Positions 47,107-56,352 of a stretch of DNA of 64,000 nucleotides are shown here, piece after piece (positions within the stretch are counted from its first letter, which is position 1; each line of letters begins with the position of its first letter). A program made the position numbers and the translations under genes. The stretch comes from Prochlorococcus sp. scB243_495K23 (GTDB taxonomy: Bacteria > Cyanobacteriota > Cyanobacteriia > PCC-6307 > Cyanobiaceae): positions 50,721-114,720 of the forward strand of contig JFLW01000002.1 in the NCBI GenBank assembly GCA_000635495.1, given 5' to 3'. The notes beneath the pieces were generated by a model that was not told the DNA's origin, searched no databases, and saw only the letters and a list, made by a program, of their open reading frames with translations.

Positions 47107-48303
47107 ATGACGCCTGAAAGGCTTGGACTACTTTGGGGGATAACTGTATTTGCAGGCGCTTGCGCTCGATTATTTTCTTCTTTAACAGGATTCCCAAGTG
47201 TTGTTATTTTATTGCTTTCTGGATTATTAATTGGAAGATCAGGATTGGGACTTGTTGAGCCTTTAGATCTCGGGCAAGGGCTTGAAACTATTGTGGGGCT
47301 TTTGGTCTGTTTGGTTCTTTTTGAAGGGGGATTAAATTTAAAACTGCCTGAGGGGAATATAAGAAATACTGTTTTAAAAATTTCATTGGTAAGACTTTTT
47401 ATTTCATTATCTGCTGGAATTTTCATTGCTCATTGGCTGGCTGGCCTCTCATGGCAAGTCGCAGGAATATATAGTGCCATAGTTCTAGCTACTGGACCAA
47501 CAGTTGTCTCTCCATTAGTGGAACAAATAAAATTAGCTTCCCCACTCTCGGAAGTTTTAAAAGCTGAGGGGTTGCTGCTTGAACCAATTGGTGCAGTACT
47601 AGCATTACTGCTTTTAGAATTGACTTTAGGGGACCTTCGTGGGATTAACGATGTATTTATAGCATTAATGCAAAGATTAGGGGGAGGAGTTTTAATCGGA
47701 TTAAGTGCAGGATGGTTACTATCAGAAATTTTAAAAAAAATAAAAAATGAAGCCTCATTTGGTATAGAGCTTCAAGTTACCCTTGGATTTATTTTCCTTG
47801 TGTATGGAATTTGCGAATATTTTTTACCAGAATCAGGCTTGCCGGCTTCAGTAGCGGCAGGATTTATTGTAGGCAAAAGAGAAGTTATAGACAAGGAGCG
47901 ATTGGATAATCTAATAGGTGAATTAGCTCAATTAGCAATAACAGTTCTTTTCCCTCTTTTGGCCGCTGACGTTTCTTGGGGTGAATTAAGTCCGCTAGGC
48001 TGGGGAGGGGTTGTTTGCGTTTTTATGTTGATGGTAATTGTTCGCCCTATCTCTATCTGGATAGCAACTATGGGGAAAGACTTGAACTTAAAAGAAAAAA
48101 TATTTTTAGCCTGGTTAGCCCCAAGAGGTATTGTTACTGCAGCAGTAGCTTCTCTTTTTTCTATCAGATTAGAGCAGGCTGGTATCCTTGGGGCTGGCCG
48201 TCTACAAGGTTTAGTTTTTCTTACTATTTTGATGACAGTAGGAATACAAGGACTTTCAGCTAAACCTTTGGTAAATAGACTTAAATTAGGCCAAAAAAAA
48301 TAA
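47107..48303 (+). CDS. CPA1-type Na+/H+ antiporter (NhaP-like)
   Basis: 398 aa with 12-13 membrane helices. Blocks: LLLSGLLIGRSGLGL, CLVLFEGGLNLKLPE, ATGPTVVSPLVEQI, EGLLLEPIGAVLALL, AGFIVGKREVIDKE and WLAPRGIVTAAVASLFSI. This fits the cyanobacterial NhaP-like branch of COG0025. Compared with the form I recall for this branch (EGxLxDPxGA) the Asp at the ion-binding loop is Glu here. It exports Na+ for pH and salt balance; selectivity is inferred. It converges on gltX. Confidence 0.88.
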   Translation: MTPERLGLLWGITVFAGACARLFSSLTGFPSVVILLLSGLLIGRSGLGLVEPLDLGQGLETIVGLLVCLVLFEGGLNLKLPEGNIRNTVLKISLVRLFISLSAGIFIAHWLAGLSWQVAGIYSAIVLATGPTVVSPLVEQIKLASPLSEVLKAEGLLLEPIGAVLALLLLELTLGDLRGINDVFIALMQRLGGGVLIGLSAGWLLSEILKKIKNEASFGIELQVTLGFIFLVYGICEYFLPESGLPASVAAGFIVGKREVIDKERLDNLIGELAQLAITVLFPLLAADVSWGELSPLGWGGVVCVFMLMVIVRPISIWIATMGKDLNLKEKIFLAWLAPRGIVTAAVASLFSIRLEQAGILGAGRLQGLVFLTILMTVGIQGLSAKPLVNRLKLGQKK

Positions 48304-48313
48304 TTTTGATTGA

Positions 48314-49744
48314 CTAAAGACATCTTTCAATTCGAATTCTATCAGTTTTAATCTCTGCGAAAAGCTCCCAACTTTGAATTAAATCTGGCCCACTGAGAGA
48401 TCCAAAAAAGGCTACTCTTAATGATTTCATTAATATCCCTTTTTTAATATTATGCTTTTTTGAGATTTCGTTTATTATTTCTTTAGCTTTCTCTTTATTT
48501 AGTTTTATAGTATTTTGCTCAATTAAATAATTTAAGATTAGTTTTAAAGATAGTTTGCTTTCCGGGTTTTCCAGAAAATCTTGACCTTTTTTTTGAATTG
48601 TAGGTATTAAGAAAAATGGTTTTGATTGATCAATTGAATCTTTTAAAAGAGTCATAGAGTCTCTAATCAAAATTGCTAATTTATTAGCCCATTCTTGAGA
48701 TGGCGGCTCCCAACCATGGTCATCCCAGTATTTTCTCAGGATCTCCATTAACTTTATTGATTCCATATTTTTTATATATTGTGCATTAATCCAGTTGAGT
48801 TTTTCCCAACTAAATTTGGCTCCTGCTTTATTAATTTCTGATAAGTCAAAAATTTCAGATATCTCCTCAAGTGAAAGTATTTCTCTGTCGGCAGATTTTG
48901 GAGACCAACCTAAAAATGCCATATAGTTTGATAGGGCCTCAGGTAAATATCCCATTTCTCTAAATTCGTCGATTGAAGTAACGCAATCTCTCTTAGATAA
49001 TTTTTTTCCTTCGCTATTAAGTATCAAGGGTGTATGCGAAAAAGTGGGCAAATTAAAATTTAATGCTTTATAAATCAATATTTGTTTTGCAGTGTTCGAG
49101 ATATGGTCTTCACCCCTTACAACGTGAGTAATATTCATGAAATTATCATCAACTACAACCGCAAGATTATACAAAGGATCACCAATCTCATATCCCTTAG
49201 CCCTTCTTGATAAAACTAAATCACCTCCCAAATCCTTCCCTTGCCATTTGATTTCGCCCCTTATCTGATCTACCCATTTAATATCAATTTTTTCATCAAT
49301 CTTAAATCTTATTACTGAAGTCCGCCCTTGGGATATGAATGTTTCTATTTCTTCTTTTGAAAGACTTCTGTGTCTATTATCATGCTTTGGAGGTAACCCT
49401 TTCTTTTTTTGTGCTTCTCTTAATTCAGATATTTCATCTTCTGATGTAAAGCACCTATATGCAGCTCCACATTCCAATAGTTTTTTGATACAACTTTTGT
49501 GAATCGAAATTCGGTCACTTTGCTTTATAGGTTCTTCATCCCATTTAAGTCCAAGCCATTTCAAACCCTCTAATATATTTTTTGTATATTCAGATTTAGA
49601 TCGAAGTAAATCTGTATCTTCTATTCTGATAAGAAATTTTCCACCTATTTTTTGTGCATACAACCAATTGAATAGTGCTGTTCGCGCTGTCCCAATATGA
49701 AATAAACCCGTTGGACTCGGGGCTAGTCTTAAACGTTTTTCCAA
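48314..49744 (-). CDS. gltX: Glutamyl-tRNA synthetase
   Basis: Class I synthetase charging tRNA-Glu, also the entry to heme and chlorophyll synthesis through glutamyl-tRNA. 476 aa, TTG start. The HIGH signature is APSPTGLFHIGTARTALFNW; the KMSKS signature is KLSKRD. Cyanobacterial GltX often also mischarges tRNA-Gln. It begins only 17 bp after the tRNA-Asp 3' end, so it is probably co-transcribed with the tRNA and released by processing. Confidence 0.95.
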   Translation of the reverse strand: MEKRLRLAPSPTGLFHIGTARTALFNWLYAQKIGGKFLIRIEDTDLLRSKSEYTKNILEGLKWLGLKWDEEPIKQSDRISIHKSCIKKLLECGAAYRCFTSEDEISELREAQKKKGLPPKHDNRHRSLSKEEIETFISQGRTSVIRFKIDEKIDIKWVDQIRGEIKWQGKDLGGDLVLSRRAKGYEIGDPLYNLAVVVDDNFMNITHVVRGEDHISNTAKQILIYKALNFNLPTFSHTPLILNSEGKKLSKRDCVTSIDEFREMGYLPEALSNYMAFLGWSPKSADREILSLEEISEIFDLSEINKAGAKFSWEKLNWINAQYIKNMESIKLMEILRKYWDDHGWEPPSQEWANKLAILIRDSMTLLKDSIDQSKPFFLIPTIQKKGQDFLENPESKLSLKLILNYLIEQNTIKLNKEKAKEIINEISKKHNIKKGILMKSLRVAFFGSLSGPDLIQSWELFAEIKTDRIRIERCL

Positions 49745-49761
49745 ATTTCTTTTAGAAAAAA

Positions 49762-49835
49762 CGGGACCGACGGGATTCGAACCCGCAACTTCCGCCGTGA
49801 CAGGGCGGTGCTCTAACCAGTTGAACTACGGTCCC
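49762..49835 (-). tRNA. trnD: tRNA-Asp (GTC)
   Basis: 74-nt cloverleaf on the minus strand. Acceptor stem GGGACCG/CGGTCCC with discriminator G; anticodon arm CCGCC-CTGTCAC-GGCGG with anticodon GTC; T arm with GGTTCGAATCC. CCA is not encoded: the next bases are a T-run. It lies between hcp and gltX. Confidence 0.95.
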
Positions 49836-49843
49836 AGAGTTTT

Positions 49844-49863
49844 GTTCTAAATTTATTTAGAAC
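49844..49863. other. Palindrome between hcp and tRNA-Asp
   Basis: GTTCTAAAT-TT-ATTTAGAAC, a perfect 9-bp inverted repeat with a 2-nt loop, 9 bp upstream of the tRNA-Asp 5' end. No T-run follows on either strand, so it does not look like a terminator. It could help RNA processing of the tRNA leader or bind a regulator. Confidence 0.4.
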
Positions 49864-49984
49864 TTCATTCTTAAAATTATCAGATCATAATACTTAATTT
49901 ATGTGGTTGTAATAAAAAAAATTTATTAATTTGAGGATTTACAGAAATAATTAGTTTTTTAACAGCCTTAGTGTAAAAAACTAT

Positions 49985-50179
49985 TTATTTTTGAGGTCTA
50001 AAACCAGCAGGTTCTATCAACCTAACTTGATTGCCTCTAGCAGTAAATTCTCTGCCTTGGTCACTTTGTACGACAACTCTTCCACCAGACTTAACTCTGA
50101 TAACTCTTGCACGAACCCATCCTAAAGCTGCTGATTCGAGGACTTTAACTACGTCCCCAGGTTGAAGATCTAACTCCAT
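49985..50179 (-). CDS. hcp: Hyperconserved protein (Hcp) of picocyanobacteria
   Basis: 64 aa, MELDLQPGDVVKVLESAALG and a basic SH3/KOW-like beta core (RARVIRVKSGGRVVVQSD, GREFTARGNQVRLIE). From the literature as I recall it, marine Prochlorococcus and Synechococcus share an almost invariant protein of about this size beside rplS, tRNA genes and gltX, which fits this position exactly. A ribosome- or RNA-related role is inferred from fold and neighbours. It is less Lys/Asn/Ile-rich than most neighbours, consistent with strong constraint. Confidence 0.8.
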   Translation of the reverse strand: MELDLQPGDVVKVLESAALGWVRARVIRVKSGGRVVVQSDQGREFTARGNQVRLIEPAGFRPQK

Positions 50180-50214
50180 CTTATGAAAAAATGATTTACA
50201 TAATGTTGATCAAA

Positions 50215-50287
50215 CGCGTCGTGGAGGACTTGAACCCCCGACATCAGGTTTTGGAGACCTGCGTTCTACCAACTGAACTAACGACGC
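50215..50287 (-). tRNA. trnW: tRNA-Trp (CCA)
   Basis: 73-nt cloverleaf, minus strand. Acceptor GCGTCGT paired with ACGACGC, discriminator G; anticodon arm CAGGT-CTCCAAA-ACCTG with anticodon CCA; T-loop GGGTTCAAGTCC. No encoded 3' CCA. It lies between rplS and hcp. Confidence 0.95.
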
Positions 50288-50340
50288 ATTTAAATGATTA
50301 TAAGCGTCTTTGTGACCAATAAGTTGATTAATTTACAACT

Positions 50341-50820
50341 TTATCGATCAAAGCGTTGTTTTACGCGAGTAGCTTTTCCTACTCTATCTCTCAGATAGAA
50401 TAACTTAGCTCTTCTTACTTTACCTCTACGTTCAACTTTTAGAGAGGCAACCTGTGGACTATGTAGCATAAATACTCTTTCAACACCTATACCCTGAAAA
50501 ATTCTTCTAACTGTAATAGTCTGGTTAATTCCTCCATGTCTTTTTGCTATGACAACGCCTTCATAAGGTTGGACCCTTTCTTTATTACCTTCTGTAATTT
50601 TCACTCCAACTTTAACAGTGTCCCCAACATATATTTCAGGTAATTCTTTTTTTAATTGTTCGTTCTCGAATTCCTTAATAAGGTTAGATGCGCATAAGGT
50701 TTGCGTAGTCTCAGAAACCGTATTTTTTTCTTTTTGTTCAACTGCTACATCAACTGATGCGTCAGCTTTAATACCGGTTTCTAAATCCTTCTCTTGTTTC
50801 TCTTTGGCCATTTTGGTCAT
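50341..50820 (-). CDS. rplS: 50S ribosomal protein L19
   Basis: 159 aa; the L19 core (about residues 45-159) shows [58 protein letters not shown] and [20 protein letters not shown] ending. It sits at the 30S-50S interface. The N-terminal 45 residues are an acidic/Lys extension ([17 protein letters not shown]) beyond the usual bacterial length of about 115; a shorter start at an internal codon is possible but no good ATG was seen. Confidence 0.92.
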   Translation of the reverse strand: MTKMAKEKQEKDLETGIKADASVDVAVEQKEKNTVSETTQTLCASNLIKEFENEQLKKELPEIYVGDTVKVGVKITEGNKERVQPYEGVVIAKRHGGINQTITVRRIFQGIGVERVFMLHSPQVASLKVERRGKVRRAKLFYLRDRVGKATRVKQRFDR

Positions 50821-50843
50821 TATTATCCTACAAGTTCTATATC

Positions 50844-51152
50844 TTAACCTTTTGACTCGCCTTTAGTAACCTTTTTGGTAAATGAAATTGTTTTTGAAAA
50901 CATTTGGAATCCTGTGACGAGCATCCATAAAACTCCAAGGGAATTCAATATTACGTATATAAGTTCTCCATTATCTCCAAGCCATTCGCCCTCATGGAGA
51001 GACATTAACCAATGAACTTGTTCTCTAGAGTATCCCAGTAAATCTTTTGAAACCCTATAAAGAAGACCAGTAATTGAAGATATAAATAATGGAAGAAAAA
51101 TCCAGGGCGCCAAAGCCTTATGAAATTGCCTAGAATTAAAAAAAGCTTTCAT
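50844..51152 (-). CDS. PepSY-type small membrane protein
   Basis: 102 aa with two hydrophobic helices. It begins [20 protein letters not shown] and has [20 protein letters not shown], the HEG pattern and layout seen in short PepSY-associated membrane proteins. Function unknown; relatives occur with iron-reductase-like and transport systems. It is 23 bp upstream of rplS on the same strand. Confidence 0.65.
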   Translation of the reverse strand: MKAFFNSRQFHKALAPWIFLPLFISSITGLLYRVSKDLLGYSREQVHWLMSLHEGEWLGDNGELIYVILNSLGVLWMLVTGFQMFSKTISFTKKVTKGESKG

Positions 51153-51247
51153 TTTTGTTTCTTTCCCATTGTTATTGATAGATTTAAGGTAGCCAAGATC
51201 ATAAAGGCTATTTTGAACATATTTACCTATTACTATTATTTATTCCA

Positions 51248-52087
51248 ATGCGACATTTTGCAGATCTTTTGTTAAATAAAAATAATTCCAAATCTAATGA
51301 TCAAGTTCCTTTTATACAGAGGAGAAGAGGAATCGAAATAAAGTCTTCACGGGAAATAAATTTGATGAAAAAATCTAGCAGGATTGTAGCAACTGTTTTG
51401 AGGGAAATTAATGACTTAATTAAACCTGGAATGAGTACAAAAGATTTAGATGATTTCGCGGAAAAGAGGATAAAAAGTTTTGGAGCTGTGCCAAGTTTCA
51501 AGGGCTACCATGGATTCCCTTCTAGTATTTGTTCTAGTATTAATAATGAGGTTGTCCACGGGATTCCAAGTAAAAATAAAATAATTAAAAATGGTGACTT
51601 GGTAAAAATTGATACAGGGGCATACTTAGATGGTTTTCATGGAGATAGTTGTATCTCAATTTGTGTAGGAGAAGTTAGTCCAAAGGTTCAAAAACTTAGT
51701 GATGTAGCTTATAAAGCATTGTATGCGGGGCTTTCGAAAATCAAAGCAGGGAATACACTCTTAGATGTTGCTGGGGAAATCGAGGATATTGTTTTAAAAA
51801 ATGGTTTTAGTGTTGTGGAAGACTATACAGGACATGGAGTCGGAAGAAATCTTCATGAAGAACCATCGGTATTTAATTTCCGGACTAAAGAATTGCCGAA
51901 CGTCGTACTTCGTGAAGGTATGACATTAGCCGTGGAACCAATTGTTAATGAAGGTAGTAAATTTTGTAAAACTTTAAATGATAGATGGACCGTAATAACA
52001 AAAGATGGAAAATTGTCTGCCCAATGGGAGCATACAATAGTTGTTTTAAAAGATGGTATAGAAATATTGACAGATAGAGATTTCTAA
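51248..52087 (+). CDS. map: Methionine aminopeptidase, type I
   Basis: Removes initiator Met. 279 aa with an N-terminal extension of about 30 residues. Metal ligands and motifs: [58 protein letters not shown], and WEHTIVV. It diverges from the PepSY gene and converges on the SDR gene 3 bp away. Confidence 0.94.
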   Translation: MRHFADLLLNKNNSKSNDQVPFIQRRRGIEIKSSREINLMKKSSRIVATVLREINDLIKPGMSTKDLDDFAEKRIKSFGAVPSFKGYHGFPSSICSSINNEVVHGIPSKNKIIKNGDLVKIDTGAYLDGFHGDSCISICVGEVSPKVQKLSDVAYKALYAGLSKIKAGNTLLDVAGEIEDIVLKNGFSVVEDYTGHGVGRNLHEEPSVFNFRTKELPNVVLREGMTLAVEPIVNEGSKFCKTLNDRWTVITKDGKLSAQWEHTIVVLKDGIEILTDRDF

Positions 52088-52090
52088 AAA

Positions 52091-52810
52091 CTATGATTTG
52101 TACTTATAGATAATTTGGCAATACAAAAAATTAAAAAACTCTTTTAAAGGAAAAAGAAGGTAGGTTAAAGGATTTGGACTAATAATTATTAAATATTTTT
52201 TTGAATTAGCTAAATTAAAAATTTTTTTAGAAACAAATTTGGGACTCATTATTCCGATAGGATTTAGCTCTGATTTGAAAGGCCCTAAGATGATTTTTTT
52301 AATTATTAATTTTTTCTTTGTATTTTTATCCAAAAGATTTTTTTTGAAAGAAACTAATTGACCAATAAGGGATTTGCTAATCTCATATGACGGATTTAGG
52401 GCTGGGAATATTTCTGCTTCAGATGTATTTATCCAAATTTCTTTTTTTATAAGGGAATCATTGCTTAGAGCAATCTCTTCAAATAAATTTAAAAATTTGA
52501 ATTTGCTTAATGCATTTATTTCTATTGAATTTTCATAATTGGAATTTTCTCTACTCAAATCATAGATACCATGGTTCAAAATTAAAATGTCTATCTTCTC
52601 TAATTGTTTTTTTAATGAAGACTCCTTTCCACATTCCCATTTAATCCATTCATTTGGAGATTCAAGATTTATTTCATAATTAGTTTTACTATGAGTAAAT
52701 CCAATCACCTTATATCCTTTTTGACGAAACAACTTTGTTAATTCTTTCCCTAGTGCACCTGAGGCTCCAGTAATGCCTATAGTTTTTTTGTTTTTGGTTG
52801 AATTTATCAT
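52091..52810 (-). CDS. SDR-family oxidoreductase-like protein
   Basis: 239-aa Rossmann protein with GITGASGALGKELTKLF at the N-terminus (NAD(P) loop) and LILNHGIYDLSRENSN in the region of the NNAG motif. The usual YxxxK appears as YEISKSLIG. The C-terminus is hydrophobic and basic. The substrate is unknown. An alternative is a catalytically changed SDR; the divergent NHG for NAG is notable. Confidence 0.75.
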   Translation of the reverse strand: MINSTKNKKTIGITGASGALGKELTKLFRQKGYKVIGFTHSKTNYEINLESPNEWIKWECGKESSLKKQLEKIDILILNHGIYDLSRENSNYENSIEINALSKFKFLNLFEEIALSNDSLIKKEIWINTSEAEIFPALNPSYEISKSLIGQLVSFKKNLLDKNTKKKLIIKKIILGPFKSELNPIGIMSPKFVSKKIFNLANSKKYLIIISPNPLTYLLFPLKEFFNFLYCQIIYKYKS

Positions 52811-52957
52811 TTTGCTTGATTTTGTTGAGATACCAAAGAACTAAAATAAATTTACCAAAAAAAGATTATTTATATTTTTTTAAACTCATAAAAAAATATT
52901 TGTTTAGTTCTGAAAAAAATATTATCTTAAACCTATTGATAAATAATTTTACTAATT

Positions 52958-54067
52958 ATGAGCGATATATTATTAATTGGTTCATGTGAGCCATTTAGTG
53001 GTAAGTCTGCAATGGTTCTTGGGATAGCAAAAAAACTTTTACAGAAGAAAAAAAAAGTACGCATTGGAAAACCACTAGCTACATGTATTGAACTTACTAA
53101 TCTTCCTTCAATTTCTTATGAAGGATTAATAGATGATGATGTTAAGTTTATTGGATCTACATTAAATATCGAAGAGGAGAATTTAATTTCCTCAGTAGGA
53201 TTATTGGATAATATATCAGCTGAAAAAAGAATCTTTAATAAAGACTTACTCCCAGGAAAAGGTTTTGATCAGATTGAAGGATTGGTTAATGATGATTTTG
53301 AAGGCCTGAATATTTTAGAGGCAGCTGGAAGTCTTCATGAAGGGATGATTTATGGCTTAAGTCTCCCACAATTAGCTAAGGATTTAGATGCGAAAGTTTT
53401 AATTGTAAATTTATGGGAAGATTGTAAAAGTGTGGATGCATTACTTGATGCGAAAAAACAATTAGGAGAGAAATTGGCCGGAGTTGTATTGAATGGGGTT
53501 TTGCCACAAGAAGTCGAAAAAGTTAAAAATGAAATAATACCTTCTCTTAAAGATCTGGATATTGAAGTGTTTGGGGTAATGCCTAAATCGCCACTTCTTA
53601 GAAGTGTCACCGTCGGAGAGCTTGTAAGAAGACTAGATGCCAAAGTAATTTGTTGCCCTGAAAAAGATCAATTGCTTGTTGAAACACTAAGTATTGGTGC
53701 AATGGGGGTGAATTCAGCAATGGAATTTTTCAGGAGAAGAAGAAATATGGCTGTAGTTACTGGAGCTGATAGAACTGATATCCAACTCGCTGCTTTGGAG
53801 GCTTCGACTCAATGCCTAATTTTAACTGGTATAGGAGACCCCTTGTCACAATTGATTCATAGAGCAGAGGAATTGGAGGTGCCAATTTTGAAAGTGGAAT
53901 TAGATACTCTTTCCTCCGTGGAAATTATTGAACAAGCCTTTGGTCATGTCAGAATACATGAATCAATTAAAGCTTCTTATGCTATTCAATTAGTTCAAGA
54001 GAATGTAAATCTACAAAGAATTATCGAAAAGATAGATTTTCCCTGCAATTTTTCAGATAAATGCTAA
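52958..54067 (+). CDS. BioD-like P-loop protein with DRTGG domain (COG0857, Pta-like)
   Basis: 369 aa. Residues 1-210 form a BioD-like ATPase fold: GSCEPFSGKSAMVLGIAKKL (P-loop, here FSGKSA), LEAAGSLHEGMIYGL, LAGVVLNGVLPQE. Residues 215-330 form a DRTGG domain: VGELVRRLDAKVICCPEKDQ, GADRTDIQLAALEA, LILTGIGDPLSQLIHRAEEL. This layout equals the regulatory N-terminal half of long phosphotransacetylases without the catalytic part. Function unknown; a ligand sensor is likely. It is followed after 25 bp by a SLOG protein. Confidence 0.8.
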   Translation: MSDILLIGSCEPFSGKSAMVLGIAKKLLQKKKKVRIGKPLATCIELTNLPSISYEGLIDDDVKFIGSTLNIEEENLISSVGLLDNISAEKRIFNKDLLPGKGFDQIEGLVNDDFEGLNILEAAGSLHEGMIYGLSLPQLAKDLDAKVLIVNLWEDCKSVDALLDAKKQLGEKLAGVVLNGVLPQEVEKVKNEIIPSLKDLDIEVFGVMPKSPLLRSVTVGELVRRLDAKVICCPEKDQLLVETLSIGAMGVNSAMEFFRRRRNMAVVTGADRTDIQLAALEASTQCLILTGIGDPLSQLIHRAEELEVPILKVELDTLSSVEIIEQAFGHVRIHESIKASYAIQLVQENVNLQRIIEKIDFPCNFSDKC

Positions 54068-54092
54068 TTTCAAATATAGAAACTATATTATT

Positions 54093-54605
54093 TTGAGTCG
54101 CTCTTTAGATCTACCAGCAACTGAAGGTGTTGATGCCTTAGCTCAAGAACTTGCAAAACTCCAAGATAATGGTAAAAGGAGAATTGCTTTTTTGGGCAGC
54201 AGACACGTACCAGTTGTCGATATCCACTTAATTGAGTTGATAGCAAGGTCGTTAGCAGAGGAAGGACATAATATCATTACTTCTGGATCACAAGGTGTCA
54301 ATGCGGCTGTTATTCGAGCTGTCTTAGATATTAATCCATCATTATTAACTGTTTTATTACCACAAAGTCTTGATAAACAAATACCCGAAATAAAAGAACA
54401 ACTTGAAAAAGTGATGCATTTGGTTGAAAAAAGTGAAAATGATGAATTACATTTGCCACTTGCAAGTAGTCTTTGTAATCAAGAAATTATTACTAGGTGC
54501 GATCAATTAATATGCTTTGCCTTTCACGATAGTGAAACTTTGTTAAATAGTTGTAGATGCGCGGAAGAAATGGGGAAAGTGGTTAGTTTGTTATTTTTTG
54601 ATTAA
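54093..54605 (+). CDS. SLOG-fold (DprA/LOG-like) protein
   Basis: 170 aa, TTG start. The Rossmann-like nucleotide-sensor fold is suggested by RRIAFLGSRHVPVVDIHLIE, EEGHNIITSGSQGVNAAVIR and DQLICFAFHDSETLLNSC. It resembles the DNA-processing DprA/SMF domain and other SLOG proteins that bind nucleotides. No partner effector is seen except the DRTGG protein directly upstream, with which it may form a unit. Confidence 0.68.
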   Translation: MSRSLDLPATEGVDALAQELAKLQDNGKRRIAFLGSRHVPVVDIHLIELIARSLAEEGHNIITSGSQGVNAAVIRAVLDINPSLLTVLLPQSLDKQIPEIKEQLEKVMHLVEKSENDELHLPLASSLCNQEIITRCDQLICFAFHDSETLLNSCRCAEEMGKVVSLLFFD

Positions 54606-54671
54606 ATAAATCCATTTCCCCTTATTAAAAGATGATTTATGCTAATAATATTTAGCTATTAATAATTTACT

Positions 54672-55169
54672 ATGGCAGAAAGTTTTTCATTTGATGTAGT
54701 TTCTGATTTTGATAGACATGAATTGGTCAATACTCTGGATCAAGTAAAAAGGGAAATTTCTCAGCGTTACGATCTGAAAGGCACAGACACTTCAGTTGAT
54801 TTAGATAAAGAAAATATTTTTATAATCACCAATAGCGAATTAACCTTAAATGCTGTTAATGACATAATTAGACAAAAAGCAATAAAAAGAAAATTATCTT
54901 TAAAAATATTTGACTATGGTGAAATTGAAATGGTTAGTGGTAATAGAGTAAAACAGACAATTTTATTAAAACAAGGAATTAAACAAGAAATCGCAAAAAA
55001 AATCAGTAAAAATATTAGAGATCAAATAAAGAAAATTAATGTCAGCATAAATGGAGAAACACTTAGAGTTGCGAGTAAGAGCAAAAATGATCTTCAAATA
55101 GCAATTAAACTTGTTAGTGAGTTGCAAGAGTCTTTGAACATTCCTCTAAAAGCTAATAACTTTAGATAA
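54672..55169 (+). CDS. yajQ: YajQ family nucleotide-binding protein
   Basis: 165 aa with the signature SFDVVSDFDRHELVNTLDQV at the N-terminus, ISQRYDLKGTDTS, and the C-terminal KSKNDLQIAIKLVSELQ. YajQ proteins bind nucleotides, and some bind cyclic di-GMP, acting with transcription factors. Length and start are typical. Which ligand it binds here is unknown. Confidence 0.92.
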   Translation: MAESFSFDVVSDFDRHELVNTLDQVKREISQRYDLKGTDTSVDLDKENIFIITNSELTLNAVNDIIRQKAIKRKLSLKIFDYGEIEMVSGNRVKQTILLKQGIKQEIAKKISKNIRDQIKKINVSINGETLRVASKSKNDLQIAIKLVSELQESLNIPLKANNFR

Positions 55170-55196
55170 GATATTTAGTAAAAATATTTTTAATAA

Positions 55197-55394
55197 ATGA
55201 CAGATTATTCAGAATCTCTCATTAAATCATTGAGAAAGAAAGTAAAAGAATATCCTCGATTTTCAAAAGAAGAAATAGAGAAATTTTGTTGGATGGCGGT
55301 ACATGAGCATAAGCATGGTGTTTTACCCTCTGAATATGACATAAGAGAAATAGATGAGAATCTTTATTTAGAACTTTTGCAAGAATTTAAATAA
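55197..55394 (+). CDS. Small conserved hypothetical protein (65 aa)
   Basis: Charged helical protein: MTDYSESLIKSLRKKVKEYP, FSKEEIEKFCWMAVHEHKHG, LPSEYDIREIDENLYLELL. No signal or membrane segment. It follows yajQ by 27 bp. I do not recognise a family. The HEHKHG stretch could bind metal, but that is a guess. Confidence 0.55.
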   Translation: MTDYSESLIKSLRKKVKEYPRFSKEEIEKFCWMAVHEHKHGVLPSEYDIREIDENLYLELLQEFK

Positions 55395-55515
55395 AATATC
55401 TAGTAAATAGTATTTACATTTAAATCTACAATTATTAAAAAAATATTTTAATTAAATGCCTTATTAATGCACTAATTAGTCTATTTAAATATGATTGATT
55501 AAAAGAAAAAATTTA

Positions 55516-56319
55516 ATGTCAACATCTTTTAAAAATGTAACACCAACAGGTCCAGGTGGAACAGCAACATTATTAATTGTATTGTCTTTTACTGGCTTTC
55601 TTTTACTCACCCAATCTCTCTTTGTCGTCCCTTCTGGACAAGTTGCAGTTGTTACAACATTAGGGAAAGTAAGTGGCCCGTCTAGGAGAGCTGGTTTAAA
55701 CTTTAAACTTCCATTTATTCAGTCTGTTTATCCATTTGATATAAAAACTCAGGTTCAACCCGAAAAATTTGAAACTTTAACTAAAGATCTTCAAGTGATT
55801 AGGGCTACAGCTACTGTAAAGTACTCAGTAAAACCTAACGAAGCAGGAAGGATCTTCGCCACAATTGCAAGCAGAAATAGCGATGTTTATCAAAAAATTG
55901 TTCAGCCATCTTTGCTTAAGGCTTTAAAATCCGTGTTTTCTCAATATGAGTTAGAAACAATTGCTACTGAATTCGCCGTTATTTCTGAAAAAGTAGGTGA
56001 TACGGTTTCAAAAGAACTAAACTCATTCGATTATGTAGATGTTAAAAGTCTAGATCTTACTGGATTAGAGATTGCTGAGGAATATAGAGCTGCAATTGAA
56101 CAAAAGCAAATAGCAGGTCAGCAATTATTAAGAGCAAAGACAGAAGTTGAAATTGCAGAACAAGAAGCACTCAGATATGAGACATTAAATAGAAGTCTCG
56201 ACGATCAGGTACTTTTCAAATTATTTCTAGATAAATGGGATGGTAGCACACAAGTTGTTCCTGGCCTCCCAGGTTCAGAAGGCGGAAGTCCCCCAGTAAT
56301 AGTTGGTGGTAAAAGATAA
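55516..56319 (+). CDS. SPFH/prohibitin-family membrane protein
   Basis: 267 aa from the ATG at 55516 (a TTG at 55495 would add seven). An N-terminal membrane anchor (TATLLIVLSFTGFLLL) leads into an SPFH domain: VPSGQVAVVTTLGKVSGPSR, AGLNFKLPFIQSVYPFDIKT, and a coiled-coil segment IEQKQIAGQQLLRAKTEVEI. It is prohibitin/HflC-like and probably forms ring scaffolds that control membrane proteases. It is followed by a strong terminator. Confidence 0.87.
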   Translation: MSTSFKNVTPTGPGGTATLLIVLSFTGFLLLTQSLFVVPSGQVAVVTTLGKVSGPSRRAGLNFKLPFIQSVYPFDIKTQVQPEKFETLTKDLQVIRATATVKYSVKPNEAGRIFATIASRNSDVYQKIVQPSLLKALKSVFSQYELETIATEFAVISEKVGDTVSKELNSFDYVDVKSLDLTGLEIAEEYRAAIEQKQIAGQQLLRAKTEVEIAEQEALRYETLNRSLDDQVLFKLFLDKWDGSTQVVPGLPGSEGGSPPVIVGGKR

Positions 56320-56352
56320 TTTTCTAAAAAATAATCCTTCTATACAATTTTG

